This document shows, piece by piece, positions 1 through 12,200 of a DNA stretch of 64,000 bases. How positions within the stretch are numbered: position 1 is the first letter of the stretch; the number at the start of each line of letters is the position of its first letter. The notes beneath the pieces were generated by a model. It ran no database searches, had not been told where the DNA came from, and saw nothing but the letters and a program-made list of their open reading frames with translations. The position numbers and the translations under genes are program-made. The stretch is from Nitrospirota bacterium (GTDB taxonomy: Bacteria > Nitrospirota > Thermodesulfovibrionia > SZUA-242): assembly GCA_016212095.1 (NCBI GenBank), contig JACRHH010000007.1, positions 1-64,000 of the forward strand. The letters run 5' to 3'.

Positions 1-1
1 A

Positions 2-2206
2 AACGGCGGCGCGGTGATCTTCAGCCTGCGGCACTTGCGCGCGGGGCTGGATGTATCGGCGTTAGACACCGCCGAAGACCGGGTGCTGTACCGCAGTTCC
101 GAGCCGGGCGGCGCGTTCGACATAAGCGAAGACGGCAGCCTGTTGTATGCGGCGAACGGTTCGACGGGGGTGATGAGGGTGGTTAAGGTGGGGGAGATGG
201 TGGAGCTTTCGCTTACTCCCGATTACACGCGGGACGGTGTGGTTGACGGAAGCGACAAGGGATCGGTTACGTGGGACAAGCCGTGGCGGTTTTGGGTAAA
301 CGACGATGACGACGGCGCGGCTGATGCGGCTACAGGGCTTGACGGCGAAGACCTTCCTGGCAGCAACAAGGACAACTCCGATGCCGTGGTCAACGGAATA
401 CGCGACCTTGTGGATCTGTTTCCGCTTCGCATTGATCTTGCCGAGGCGTTGAAGGCATGGCCGCCGGGCGAGGGTTTCCGCTATCGGCTGAAGCAGGCGG
501 ATTCGGCAGTTACGGTTTTCGAAGGCATGGCCGGTGATTTGGTGTTGACCACAGAGACAGCAGGCAGCTATCTGACCGACCTTGATGTTGCGTCTGCCTT
601 CCGGAGTGCGCGTGGAAAGGTTGTCGGGCCGAATGGCGTAGAGCTTTCGCCTGAGTTTCTAGCTTTGACAAGCGCAAACGCCGCAAGCGGCATTGTGTTG
701 GTTGAGGGCCGGGCGAGATCGGCACAGCCGCTTGTGCTTGAGATAAGCGACAGTAACGGTCGTTTTGTTCGCAGCGCATCGATGGCGATGGAGTTGGCCG
801 GCGTGGAGGAGATGTACGGGCGCAAGGATTTGCGGAGCGTTGCGGGCGGAACAAACGACGCGGGCGACCGTCAGGACATGGAAAAACTGCCGTACAACAT
901 GGCGGATTCGGGAAAAAGCCTTGTGTGGGTTCACGGTTACAGGGTTTCTCCTGAAAATGCAAAAGCTACGTTTGCCGAGGTTTTTAAAAGGTTTTACCAG
1001 TCGGGCTTGAAAGGGCGGTTCTACGGTGTGAGCTGGTATGGCGATCCACTCTCGCTTTCGCTTGGGGAGGCAGATTTGGGAGTTAACTACCACCAGAGCG
1101 TTGTGAACGCTTTTGCGACAGCCGACGCTTTCGCCGCATTTGTGAAAACCCTTGGCGATGATGTAAGCGTTGCGGCCCACAGCCTTGGCAATCTTGTGGC
1201 TGGCGAGGCGCTCCAGAACGGGCTGGCGGTTAAAAACTACTTTGCGGTGGATGCGGCTGTTGCGCTTGAGGCGTATGGGGAGACGCCGGATTTCGAGGCC
1301 GACGGCAAGTTCAACAGCGGCGGCAAGCACGCAAGCATGGTAAAGGTGAAGGACTGGCCGGATTACATAGATGCCGGGCAGTCGCGGCTTCTTGCCAGCG
1401 AGTGGCACAAGCTTTTTGGCGAAGGCGACGGACGCAGCGGGCTTACCTGGCGCGGTCGTCTTGGCGGAGTTCCTTCGGGGAACGTGTACAACTTTTACTC
1501 AAGCACGGAGGATGTGCTTCGGGCGTATGACGGAGACAATCTTGTGGTTGATGAAGCCGGAAGCGCTTGGGGCATGTACTCGTGGGTGAAGCAGGAGAAG
1601 TTCAAGGGTCGGCTGGACGAGGTTGTAAACATTGCCGGAGCCGCAAGCCCGTACTGCGGCTGGAGCTTGAACCCATACTGGACGATAATTGGCGAAGGCG
1701 GCGCGATCAGGACATTGTCGCCATCCGAGGCCCGCGACCGCATATCCGATACTGATCTTAAAACACATCCGTTTTTCCGGCTGCACCAGACAGGGCTTTT
1801 CAGCGGCCCTGACATTAACGAACTCGTCGCTGACGACAACGGCGCAACGGCAAGCGCGTTTCTGTCGAAGCCGGTTTCCGCAACCAGCCTTACAAACTAT
1901 TACGAAAAGAACAAGGCGGCGCACGGCAAGGTAACCGTGCGCGACTGGCTGCTGGCCGAGGCGTTCCCGGCTACGACGCTGGCGGCGGGAGGGAATAGGA
2001 GTGAACAAATGGCACAGAAGGAAAACAACATCGACATGTCAACTGATATCAAAGCAAACGGCTTCATGACGAATGCGGCCCGGTGGCCGAGAAGAGAAAC
2101 TATTGAGAATATGGGGCGAGACTGGCGGCACAGCGATTACAAAGATATAGCATATCAGCATGTTTTTACGTTCTACAAGAAGATTGATGAGTTGATTGGT
2201 CATTGA
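2..2206 (+). CDS. Secreted/surface protein with C-terminal alpha/beta-hydrolase domain (5' end outside window)
   Basis: The frame is open from base 2, so the gene very probably begins upstream; the GTG at 14 is only the first start-like codon. Numbering from it, residues ~30-60 resemble a beta-propeller strand (ISEDGSLLYAANG). An aspartate-rich stretch follows (WRFWVNDDDDG, ~93-100) and may bind calcium. The C-terminal half looks like an alpha/beta-hydrolase: LVWVHGY (H307-G308, oxyanion-hole region), the nucleophile elbow AHSLGN with Ser390, and a possible catalytic His706 in DWRHSDY. The elbow begins with Ala rather than Gly (A-H-S-L-G). A lipase/esterase-like activity is inferred; the substrate is unknown. 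It lies just upstream of two genes for exported proteins and may share their transcript. The domain assignment rests on motifs only. Confidence 0.7.
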   Translation, partial: NGGAVIFSLRHLRAGLDVSALDTAEDRVLYRSSEPGGAFDISEDGSLLYAANGSTGVMRVVKVGEMVELSLTPDYTRDGVVDGSDKGSVTWDKPWRFWVNDDDDGAADAATGLDGEDLPGSNKDNSDAVVNGIRDLVDLFPLRIDLAEALKAWPPGEGFRYRLKQADSAVTVFEGMAGDLVLTTETAGSYLTDLDVASAFRSARGKVVGPNGVELSPEFLALTSANAASGIVLVEGRARSAQPLVLEISDSNGRFVRSASMAMELAGVEEMYGRKDLRSVAGGTNDAGDRQDMEKLPYNMADSGKSLVWVHGYRVSPENAKATFAEVFKRFYQSGLKGRFYGVSWYGDPLSLSLGEADLGVNYHQSVVNAFATADAFAAFVKTLGDDVSVAAHSLGNLVAGEALQNGLAVKNYFAVDAAVALEAYGETPDFEADGKFNSGGKHASMVKVKDWPDYIDAGQSRLLASEWHKLFGEGDGRSGLTWRGRLGGVPSGNVYNFYSSTEDVLRAYDGDNLVVDEAGSAWGMYSWVKQEKFKGRLDEVVNIAGAASPYCGWSLNPYWTIIGEGGAIRTLSPSEARDRISDTDLKTHPFFRLHQTGLFSGPDINELVADDNGATASAFLSKPVSATSLTNYYEKNKAAHGKVTVRDWLLAEAFPATTLAAGGNRSEQMAQKENNIDMSTDIKANGFMTNAARWPRRETIENMGRDWRHSDYKDIAYQHVFTFYKKIDELIGH

Positions 2207-2217
2207 AAGGAGTTAAC

Positions 2218-3153
2218 GTGAACAGATGTCGTTTTTTGTTCTTAATACTGTTATTTGCGATGCCGACTTATGCCAATGCGTTTATGCTTCCAACGGCAAA
2301 ACTAACCGTTAAAGTTGTTGACGAACAAGGAACCCCGATAAAGGACGCCTATGTAGTTATGGCATTTGTAGTGCCTGCAAAATCCGGATGGGGTACAGGT
2401 GATGTCTTTCGTAAAGGGAACACTGATGGAAGTGGCCTGTTTACGGCAGATAGTGAATGTTCATCCATCGTTGGATTTTCAGCCGAAAAGGAAGGTTTTT
2501 ATCACAGTGACGAAAATTTCCACTTCAAATCCCGCTCCCTTTTAAACCGCTGGGAGCCGTGGAACCCTACGGTGGAGGTAGTGCTGAAGAAGAAGCGGAA
2601 TCCGGTGGCGATGTACGCGTACTACACCGATTGGATGAAAATACCGGCGTTCGACAAGCCGGTTGGGTACGATCTTGAAAAAAGAGACTGGGTTGCGCCG
2701 TATGGCAAAGGAACAACGAATGATTTTATTTTTACGATTCATGGCGATATCACTTCGTGGAGGGACTACGAATGTTCATACACGCTTTCGTTCGAAAATG
2801 ACGGCGATGGAATCCAGGAGTATGTGTTTCCGGCCAAGGAGCAAAGCTATTACAAATGGCCTTTTGATGCCACAACGGATGGATACGTATATCTCCTGCA
2901 AAAAAGTCATGCCAACAGGCCGAATAAACCAACTCAATCAACCCTGAACGATAAGGCAAATTACCTTTTCCGGGTTCGAACAAAGAAAGACAGGCAAGGG
3001 CGAATTATATCTGCGATGTACGGCAAGGTTTCAGGGGAAATCGATATCTCATCAGAAAGCATTAAATTCCATTACTACTTCAACCCCGACGGCACGCGGA
3101 ATCTTGAAGAAGACGACAAGCGCAACCTGTTTGAGGACAAGGCGCGGAAGTGA
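2218..3153 (+). CDS. Exported protein with N-terminal carboxypeptidase-regulatory/Ig-like domain, function unknown
   Basis: I chose the GTG at 2218 because AAAGGAG lies five bases upstream and the product then begins with a signal peptide (MNRCRFLFLILLFAMPTYANA, cleavage near Ala-Asn-Ala). A TTG at 2203, overlapping the stop of the preceding gene, is the alternative. Residues ~25-110 (KLTVKVVDEQGTPIKDAYVVM) match the beta-sandwich pattern of carboxypeptidase-regulatory-like or Big domains: V-x-D-x-x-G-x-P-I-x-x-A. The rest is rich in aromatic and charged residues and I do not recognise it. The short gap to the previous gene suggests one operon, so the protein is probably exported together with the hydrolase upstream. 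Confidence 0.65.
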   Translation: MNRCRFLFLILLFAMPTYANAFMLPTAKLTVKVVDEQGTPIKDAYVVMAFVVPAKSGWGTGDVFRKGNTDGSGLFTADSECSSIVGFSAEKEGFYHSDENFHFKSRSLLNRWEPWNPTVEVVLKKKRNPVAMYAYYTDWMKIPAFDKPVGYDLEKRDWVAPYGKGTTNDFIFTIHGDITSWRDYECSYTLSFENDGDGIQEYVFPAKEQSYYKWPFDATTDGYVYLLQKSHANRPNKPTQSTLNDKANYLFRVRTKKDRQGRIISAMYGKVSGEIDISSESIKFHYYFNPDGTRNLEEDDKRNLFEDKARK

Positions 3154-3239
3154 TTTCAGCCTTTGAACGCATCTTGCCTGTGAGGCGTATTTAGCAAAAA
3201 ATTATTCAATTCCATCCGGCAATATTTGAGGGGGATGAT

Positions 3240-6200
3240 ATGAGGGTTCGGAAAATAGCTGTTCTGGCGCTGGCGCTTTGTCTGGGGCTTCTGCCAGTGT
3301 CGGTATCTGCGGCGCAGTCAGCATCAATAGGCAAGGGCGTTTTGCATGTGCTTGGCATAGGGTTTCTGGCCGAGCCGGAGCATCAGACCGCGCCGGTGAA
3401 CATGGGAACCGCCGTGAACACGCGGCTGTTTACGCCGGAGTATGAAGGCGCGGAAAGCGCAATCCCGCCGGAGATGACGGCAGGCCTGACGGTTGTGGCC
3501 GACCTGTCCGGCCCCGGCATCTCCACGCCGCGCAAAATCGAATCTGCGCCCGGCGAGCAGCTTGTGATCCCGCCACTGCCGCAGGAGGGAACATACGTTC
3601 TGGACAACATCCGGCTGATGCGCGGCGAGCAGGTGGTGATGTACGCCAGTCCCGCTATCGCCCGCATCGACACTATCAGGAAACTTCTTGTTACACAGGT
3701 AACCTCGCGCGCCTTGAGCATCGATGAGATCGAAAAGCTGGGCATAAGCGTCACTTCCGACAACTTCACCGCCTATAAGTTTACTGTTGGCTTCGGCACA
3801 GAAACCGGCGTGGTGAACATGGACATTCCGATTGTGATGGGTAACACTCAATATCCTGAGGGGACAAGGCTCCCCGACATAGATGAAGCTCCCGATCCCG
3901 ACATCACACCCGCGCCACGCCTCAATGCTCCCAATCTGCAACTCAATGGCATTCCATTTACACGACCAGAAGATGATGACGGCGGTGAGATCGGATTCTT
4001 AAACATTCCAGTTGCCGGGGCGATCATTATTCCTGGCGACATCGCCTTTTTGAACCAGTTTTTCGAGGTGATGCTTCTGGTCACGAACAACGCGCCTGAC
4101 GGAAGCGCTCTCAAGGTGACCGGCATCAACGCCGAGATCGTTCTGCCTGCCGGTGACGACAACATGCCGGGCAGCAGCGACGATCCGCTCAGGCTTGCGG
4201 ATGCTGGTTCAGGAACTCAGCCGATTGCGAAGGTGCTCAATGCTGCAGGCGGCGGAAGCGCTGTCGGGCCGCATGAATCCGGCGAGGGGCGGTTTCTTGT
4301 GGAGGGTTTGCGGGAAGGAACGCACCGGCTGGAGATAAAAATAACCGCAACGCTCACCGGTCTGCCGAGCGGGCCGGTGCAGGTTTTCGGCAGCGCAACC
4401 GGCACGGTGATTGTGCGGAATCCGAACTTCACGCTTACTTTCGGCCAGCCGGACGTTGTGCGCGACGGCGAGGAGTATTCCCTGTTCGTTACGGTTCACA
4501 ACACATCAGAGGTGGCGGCGAATCTTGTTCAACTTACGCTTCCGCCTCAGGCGGTTTACGGCGCAACAATAATCGGCGATTCCGACCCGGCAACGCCTGT
4601 CGGCGCTGTCGCAATGCGCACGATAGCGGCTGGAGATTCGGCTGTGGCCGAGTTCCGGCTGATCGCGCGCAAAACCGGCAAGGTGACGTCTGCCGCTTTT
4701 GCCGGAGACGAGGGCGCAAAGGGAGTGTTTCGTCTGCGAACCGGCGTGGACGAGCGCGGCGTTCCGCTTTCGCCCGATACGATTGTGCTTCAGGAGTGGG
4801 TGAAGGAGCTGCCGCGCGATCTTTTCTATCATGCCATGCGCGTGCTTGGCCTTGCGCACAGCGCGGCCACCGCGCCGGTTATGCCAAAGGACGCTGTCCG
4901 CATACCCAAGCAGAATGTTGTGAAGCGGGCCTGGGAGCTTAGCGAGGCCGGGCTTCGCGTGAAGATGGGCGAGACGCTGGAAAAATCGGTTGCCGATCTT
5001 GTGATCGGCTGGCTTGGCAGCGGCTTCCGCGACAAGGGTTTTGAACAGATTCTCCGCACAACCGACGCCGGAAGGAGCTTTCTGTTTGAGGCCGGGAAGA
5101 TACTTGCGAAGTCGGGCGATTTAATGGCGGCGCAAAGGGCGTTTGGCGAAACCGTGAAGTACCGGGGGCCGTTTGTATCCGCCGTTATCGAGAACGCAGG
5201 CGGCGCGCTTGCGCACATGGAGATGACCGATGCGGACGGATTGTCGCTTGGCAGGCGGTCAGGCGGATCGGCTGTCCGGGAAATACCGTATAGCGCGCTT
5301 ATCGACATGGACGGCGACAGCGCTGCGGCATCCGGCGAGATGGCGCTTGTCGATGCGGATGAAGGCAATGCGTATGACCTGAAGATCACCGGAATTCAGA
5401 CCGGCGAAATCAATTTCGGCGTGATTCTGCCGGTTGAAGGCGGCGGCTTCGTTCACGTCGAGTACCGTAATGTGTCTGTGCGGGCCGGTGAGACAATAAC
5501 AGGGCGGATTATTGCGGGCGGAGCGGTTCCGGTTCTCATGCTTGGCTCGCTCGAAATCGGGCCGACGGGAACATATGCGTATGAATATCCGGCAGGGCCT
5601 CGCGCGGTAGCCGCGATGCAGCTTGCCGAGGCCGATGAGGATGGCTTCGGGCGCGTTGTCGCGGTGCTATTTGACGAGAAGGTAGATACCGCAAACGCTA
5701 AAAAGCTTGCGAATTACGGGCTTGCATACCGGTCGGAAGACCGGGCAGTGCTGAACGATCCGAAGAACGTAAAGGTGTTTCCAGGCGGAAGAATCGTCGA
5801 GGTCATATTCGAAGGAACGGTTTCGCCGTTTTTCGAATACGATCTGACTATTTCAGGGATGACAGACCCGGACGGCAATGCGCAGGAGCCGCTTTCGGCG
5901 AGGATACCGGTAAAAACCACGATTGATACTCCGGGCGGTATTGTGTCGGGGAAGGTGCTTAGGGCCAACGGCGAGGCGATAGCACACACTCAGGTAACGC
6001 TGTGGGAGATGAACCGTTACGGCATCTACATATTTGCCGGTCGAACACTGACGGACGATGAGGGTAAATATCGCCTTGATTTCGTGAAGATAGGCACGCC
6101 GTTTATTGTTGAAAGCGGCGATCCGTCAAACGGCCAGACCGGAAACATCTCGTCGCGGATACTCATGGATCGGCAGGAGATGCGGCTCGACATCATACTA

Positions 6201-9200
6201 TACGGTCTGGGCACGATACGCGGACAGGTGGTTCGGGCCGACAACTCCATGCCGGTTTCCGAGGCGGTTGTGGAACTTAAAAGCCTGACATCAAGCGTGA
6301 AATATCTCACCAAAGCCGACACTGCCGGGCGATTCAGCTTCGACATGGTTCCTGTAGGCAACGTGAACCTGAACGCGGCGCGCAAGGAGTTTCGCGGCGC
6401 AATCGGCGTGAACATCCCGAAGGCAGGCGATTCGGTGAATGTTACGCTTCCGGTCTATTCGATGCTTGGCGACACGGGATCGTTGCAGGGGCGGGTGTTT
6501 GCTTCGGACGGAAAAACTCCGATGGCCAGGGTTCCGGTTATCGTGAACGCTGCATCATATTCATATCAAGACTGGCGGGAGACCGATGCGGACGGATACT
6601 ATTTTTTTGAAAGCGTCCCGCAGCGCGAGATTTCGGTTTATTCCTTCCGGCAGGAGACAGGGGAAACCGCCAGAACTACCGTAACGCTGGAAGGCAACGA
6701 GACAGCCGTTGTGAATCTTGTATTTCCGGGCACGGCGAAACTTGCCGGAACTGTGTATGACCATACAGGGGCAAAAGTGGCCGGGGCGTCGGTCATATCC
6801 GGCGTCAGCCTTGTAAAAACCGACGAAAACGGGAATTTCGTTATCGAGGCGGTTCCGACCGGACACATAAAGGTGGATGCCCAGCATCCGGATACACAAG
6901 CCATAGCAACCAGCTACATAGACATCGGCGGCGTGGGTGAGCTGGCGCATGTGGCGCTGACGTTCGATCCTCCGCTTAGCTACGGCGTAATTCAGGGATA
7001 CGCGCTCGATGCCCACGGCAACGCGCTAAGGCATCAGGCCATTAATTTCAAAAGCTATCTTGTTAGGAGGGAAGCGTATACCGATTCGAGCGGCTTCTAT
7101 TCCATAGAGCTGCCACTTGAAAGATATAGCGTCTGGATGCTGAATTCCGACAGCACGGATGCGGACAAGAAATCGGCGATCGATCTTAAGGTGGAAGGCC
7201 AGGTCATAAACCTTGCGGCGCTAAGGTTCAAGGGGTTTGGCCGGATAACCGGCACAATATATCAGCCCGACGGCGAATCGCCGACCATAGCGAGCGTATT
7301 GTTTACACGAACCACTTTCAACCAGTACGGCAACCCGAAATATCGGCAGGAACGCTATCTCAGCGACCAGCTTACCGCCGAGGGTCTCACAGGCAGGTTT
7401 ACGATAGACAAGGTGCTGGTGAGCGATTTCAGGCTGGAAACCTTCAACGCGTTCAATTCGGAGCCTGTCGCATATGTCGGCAAGGTAAGAAACCCCGACG
7501 AGGTTGTGACTGTGGATATGGTGCTCAGGCCGACTTCTGTTGTGCGCGGACAGGTATTTCTGGCCGACGGCAACAGGGCTGGGGCGGATGTCGTTGTCTC
7601 ATTGAAAACGCTGACCATCTCTGAAATGCAGGTAAAAACCGCCGCAGACGGAACCTATCGGTTCGATCTGGTTCCCCCCGGCACATTCACACTGGAGGCG
7701 TATGATCCGGTGACAGGTAACTTCGGCGTATCTCGCTGCGCGGTGGGGACGGGCGACGAGGCTGTCGTGGATATTCATATTCTCGGACGCGGAACTGTTA
7801 ATGTCAGCGTGGTGGATGGGGGCGGCAATCCGGTTGCGAACGCGAGGGTAAAGCTCGAAAGCGGGTCGGCAATCGCATATCTGTCCGGCGAATTTCCCAC
7901 GCTTGTTACCGGTCAAACCGGCGTGGTTACTTTCAGAAACGTGCCTGAAGGCGGCTATTCCGTTACGGCTGAAGACCCGGCGACACTGACCGGCGGCAAA
8001 TCTGGCGGCTCGATACCAGAAGACAACATTGAGATGCACTCAACTGTTGTGGTGTCTGCGGCAGGAACAGTTTCCGGAAGGGTATTGATGCCGGACGGCG
8101 TAACTCCGGTTCCATACGCGCAGGTCAAGCTCACCAGAAATTTCCGCCCGCCGTTTTTCACAACATCGGATGCCGAAGGACGCTACCTGCTTGATTACGT
8201 GCCGCTTGGCGGTTTCGGTCTGGAGGTGTTTCACCCGGCAACCGGACGAACCGGCGTCGCAAGCGACACGGTTGACTACGACACCCAGAAACTGACTGTT
8301 GACATAAAACTTCGGGCCAACGGCACGGTTGAGGGTTACGTTCTGATGTCGTCCGGCGAGCCTGTTGGAAGCGCGATGGTGACGCTGACAAGCAACACCG
8401 TGTCGAATGCCGGAGCCATCGTCATGACATCGAACATGGAAGGCCGGTTCAAGGTTTCTGGCATTCCGGAGGGCAGTTATACAGTGACGGCTCAGCACCC
8501 GTTCTGGAACATTGCCGGAACAGCGGACGGCGAGATCAAGACGGAAGGCGAGACGGTAAAAACCGATGTTCCCTTCGAGCCGACAGGAACAATCTCCGGC
8601 CGCACACTTGCCGCCGACGGAGTGACGCCGGTTCCATATGCCGAGATCGAGGCGAAAACGGTATCGGGCGGCGATTACGCCGTGCTGATATACGACTACA
8701 AGTGGAACAAGTACGATCGTGTGCCTGTAACCACCATATCCGATGCAGACGGCAATTTCGAGTTCGTGACAGTGCCGCTTGGCAAGTTCAAGCTGATCGC
8801 CTCGGAGCAAAACGGCCTTGATGGCGGAAGCGTTAATGTTGCGATGACGACCGGCGATTCTGTCGTCAATGCGGATATTGTTTTCGTTGGAACTGGCAAT
8901 ATCGCAGGCCGTGTGGTGAACTCTGACGGAACATCGCCGGGCAGGAGCGTTGAGCTTGCACTTCAGGTTACCGGGCCGCTTGCAAACAGCTTCACGGCAT
9001 TCAGCGATTCCGATGGCAACTTCGCGTTTTACGGCGTTCCGGCTGGGGATTTCAGCATCTATGCGCATATTCCGGGAAGCAGGCTTGGCGGAATTTACAA
9101 CGGCGCGCTTACGGAAGATGGAGAAACCATAGGCGGTGTTTTGATACCGATTGAATCCTCCGGCGAGATAAAAGGCACTGTTTTCCGCGAGGATGGCGTT

Positions 9201-12200
9201 ACGCCGGTTCAGGAGGCGCTGATAACCTGCTATGTCACGAGGGCATCCGGCAGCGGCGGCGTGCTGGTCTATGCGCTCACTGATAAATCCGGCGGCTTTG
9301 CCGTTAAGGGAATTCCGCTTGGAGCGTTCCGGATTTCCGCCATCGATTATTCAAGCGGCGGAATCGGTGCGGTAATTGGATCGCTTGGCAATGAGGCATC
9401 GACGCTTGTATTGCCGCTGATAATACTTGATGAACATAAGCCATACGTTGTTGCGATGCGGCCCAAGCCCGGATCGATTCAGGTTCCGCTTGATTCAGCC
9501 ATCACAATTCAATTCTCCGAGCCGATGGACGCGACGCTGATCAACCGGGGCAACGTCCGGATTACAAGCAACGGCAAGGATATAGCAGGCGCGCTGTCGC
9601 TTTCTCCGGATAGAAAAAGCGTTACGTTTACCCCGGCTTCCCGGCTTCCTGAGTTCGCGCCGGTTACCGTATCGGTGTCATACATGCGCGATGACATCGG
9701 CAAGTCCATGGAAGAGCCGTATGTAGCTTCATTTACTACGGCGGATATAACGCCGCCTTCGGTTGTGTCTGCCAGACTGATAAAGGGCGCGTTTGTTGTC
9801 GAGTTTTCGGAGTCTGTGGCGAAGGCCACGGCAACTGTTGACATAACGAGGGCGGACACCGGAGAACCGGTTTCCGGCATTCTTGCATTCTCGGCTCAGG
9901 ATATGGTCGTAACCTTCTATCCCGACAATCCGTTGGCTGACGCAACGTCGTTCATGTTCGGCCTGTCCGGCATAGCCGATGCGTTCGGGAATGCGGCGCA
10001 GGATTACAGCGCCGTTTTCTCGACCGGCGACAAGACAGCGCCGGTAATTACGCTTGGCCTGTCATCCGGCATGGCAATCGAAGGCGTTCCGGTGACGGTG
10101 ACCGCTACGCCGCAGGCACCGCCCGATCTCTTTGTTGTGGATTTCAGCGTGAACGGGCAGCGAGTAAAATCGGTCAACAGGCCGCCTTACAGGATAGACA
10201 TTTCGCCAACTGAAACAATAACGGTTTCCGCCACGCCGATGGACTATGCCGGAAACATGGGGCAGGAGGTTTCCACGACGATCACCGTTGTTCCGAACAA
10301 TCCGCCGACTGCTGCGATACTTGCGCCGCAGACCGGAACCGCCATAGGCACAGGGCAGGCAATTGGAGTGCGGGTGGAAGCGTCCGACGATCTTGGGCTT
10401 AAAGAGATCGAGATGCGCGTGCGAAGCACGGATATATCCGATACCGTTGTCTACGCCGTCGGCACAGGCGCTTTAAGCGCGGAGCGGATTTTCCCGGTCA
10501 GCGTTCCCGCGTCGTCGAAGTCGGGCGTGGAGATTTCGGTTGAAGTGGTGGCCAGAGACATGCGCGGCGTGGAAAGCGCGCCGGCAAGGCTGTTGCTGCA
10601 TACCATCGACAAGACGCCGCCAAACGTTGAGATAACCTCATTCAAAACCGGGTTCAATGTTTCGCCCGGCGATTCGATACCGGTAAACGTGTTTGCCACG
10701 GACAATGAAACAATAAACCGCATCGAATTCCGCACGGAAGGCGGACTGCAACTGACTGCAACAGCGATTCCGGATGCCCCGGCATCGGATGCCATTGGCA
10801 AATTCACCCTGAACGTGCCGCAGAACTACGCGGGCGGAACAAAAATCATTGTTGCGCCGTATGCCGTGGATGCCGCCGGAAACATTGGCCGGGCAAGGCC
10901 GGTTACGCTTACGGTGGATGATGTTGTGCCGCCTACGGTTTCCATCGCGTCGCCTGCAACCGGCAGTTCGGTGATTGCGCGGGACACTGTAACCGCGCGC
11001 GTTCGGGCAGCGGACAACGATGCCGTGGATCGGGTGGAGTTTTTCCTAAGCGGCAAAATATTCGCCACCGACAGGTATGAAAGCGGCGGATATTACGAGA
11101 CGACGTTTATCGCTCCGGCGGAACCGGGCAATGTTGAGCTTTCAGCTAAAGCATTTGATAAATCGGGGAAAAGCGCGGAATCCACCCCGCTTGCGCTCAA
11201 TGTTGTGAGGGACGGCGTTGCGCCCATTGTCGGGATGATCTCAAACATTCCATCCATGAAATTCGCCGAAGGACACAAAGTCGGCATATCCGCGAGCTTT
11301 TCTGACAACATCGGAATTTCTTCGGTGGAGTTCCTGTCGGGCGGTGTTGTGGTGTCCAGAATAGAAAAACCAACCCGGAGCGATGCCGCGTTCGACTATA
11401 CGATTCCGGCAATCATTCCGGAGGGACAGGGCAGCGCAACAACAACGCTTGAGGTTCGCGCTACCGACCTTGACGGCAACATCGGAACAACAGGCGCATT
11501 GCCTATAACCGTAATCCGGGACAATCCGCCGACTGTAAGTTTTATTGCCCCGGTTGACGGGCAGAACGTGCTCGGCGGCGCGAGGATAAACATTCGCGCC
11601 GAGTTGCAGGACGATTTCGGCGTGAATTCGTGGATATTGAAAGTAAACAGCGCAAAAGTTGCCGAAGGAACCGGCGCTTTAGTCTCGGCGAGCTACGATG
11701 TTGCGGCGACCGCGCCCGGCTCAACGCTTGCGGTAGAGATCACGGCGGCCGATTCGATGGAAAAGATCACAACGGCGACTATCAGCCTTAATGTACCGCT
11801 GGTTGTTTCTCTGGATGCCGGTTATTCCAGCGGAGCCGATATTGTTGACGCAATACCCTACGGCGGCTATGTGTACGCGCTGGAAAAGGGCGTCGGCATT
11901 TCCGTAATCGACATGTGCAATGTTGCCGGGCCAATGAAGGCTGGCGGCGTTCAGCTTACCGGCGATTTCAGCGGAATTCGTGTATTCGACAGGACTGTTT
12001 ATGCCTATGGAGCATCCGGGATTGCGCTGCTTGCAACAGCCGAGCCTGCAAATCCGGCAATGATCGGTCACGTAGACACGCCGTCCCCTGTCAGCGGCAT
12101 GGCTTTTGGAAACGGCCATGCCTATGCCGCAATGGGCGCGGCTGGGCTAATGGTGCTCGATCCGCATGATCCGGCCTCCGCGTATGGCCTGACCGTGAAG

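Noticed and set aside
659-1408. A 249-codon minus-strand frame across the hydrolase gene
   Set aside because: It mirrors the high-GC codon pattern of the sense gene, and its translation has no domain; treated as a shadow.
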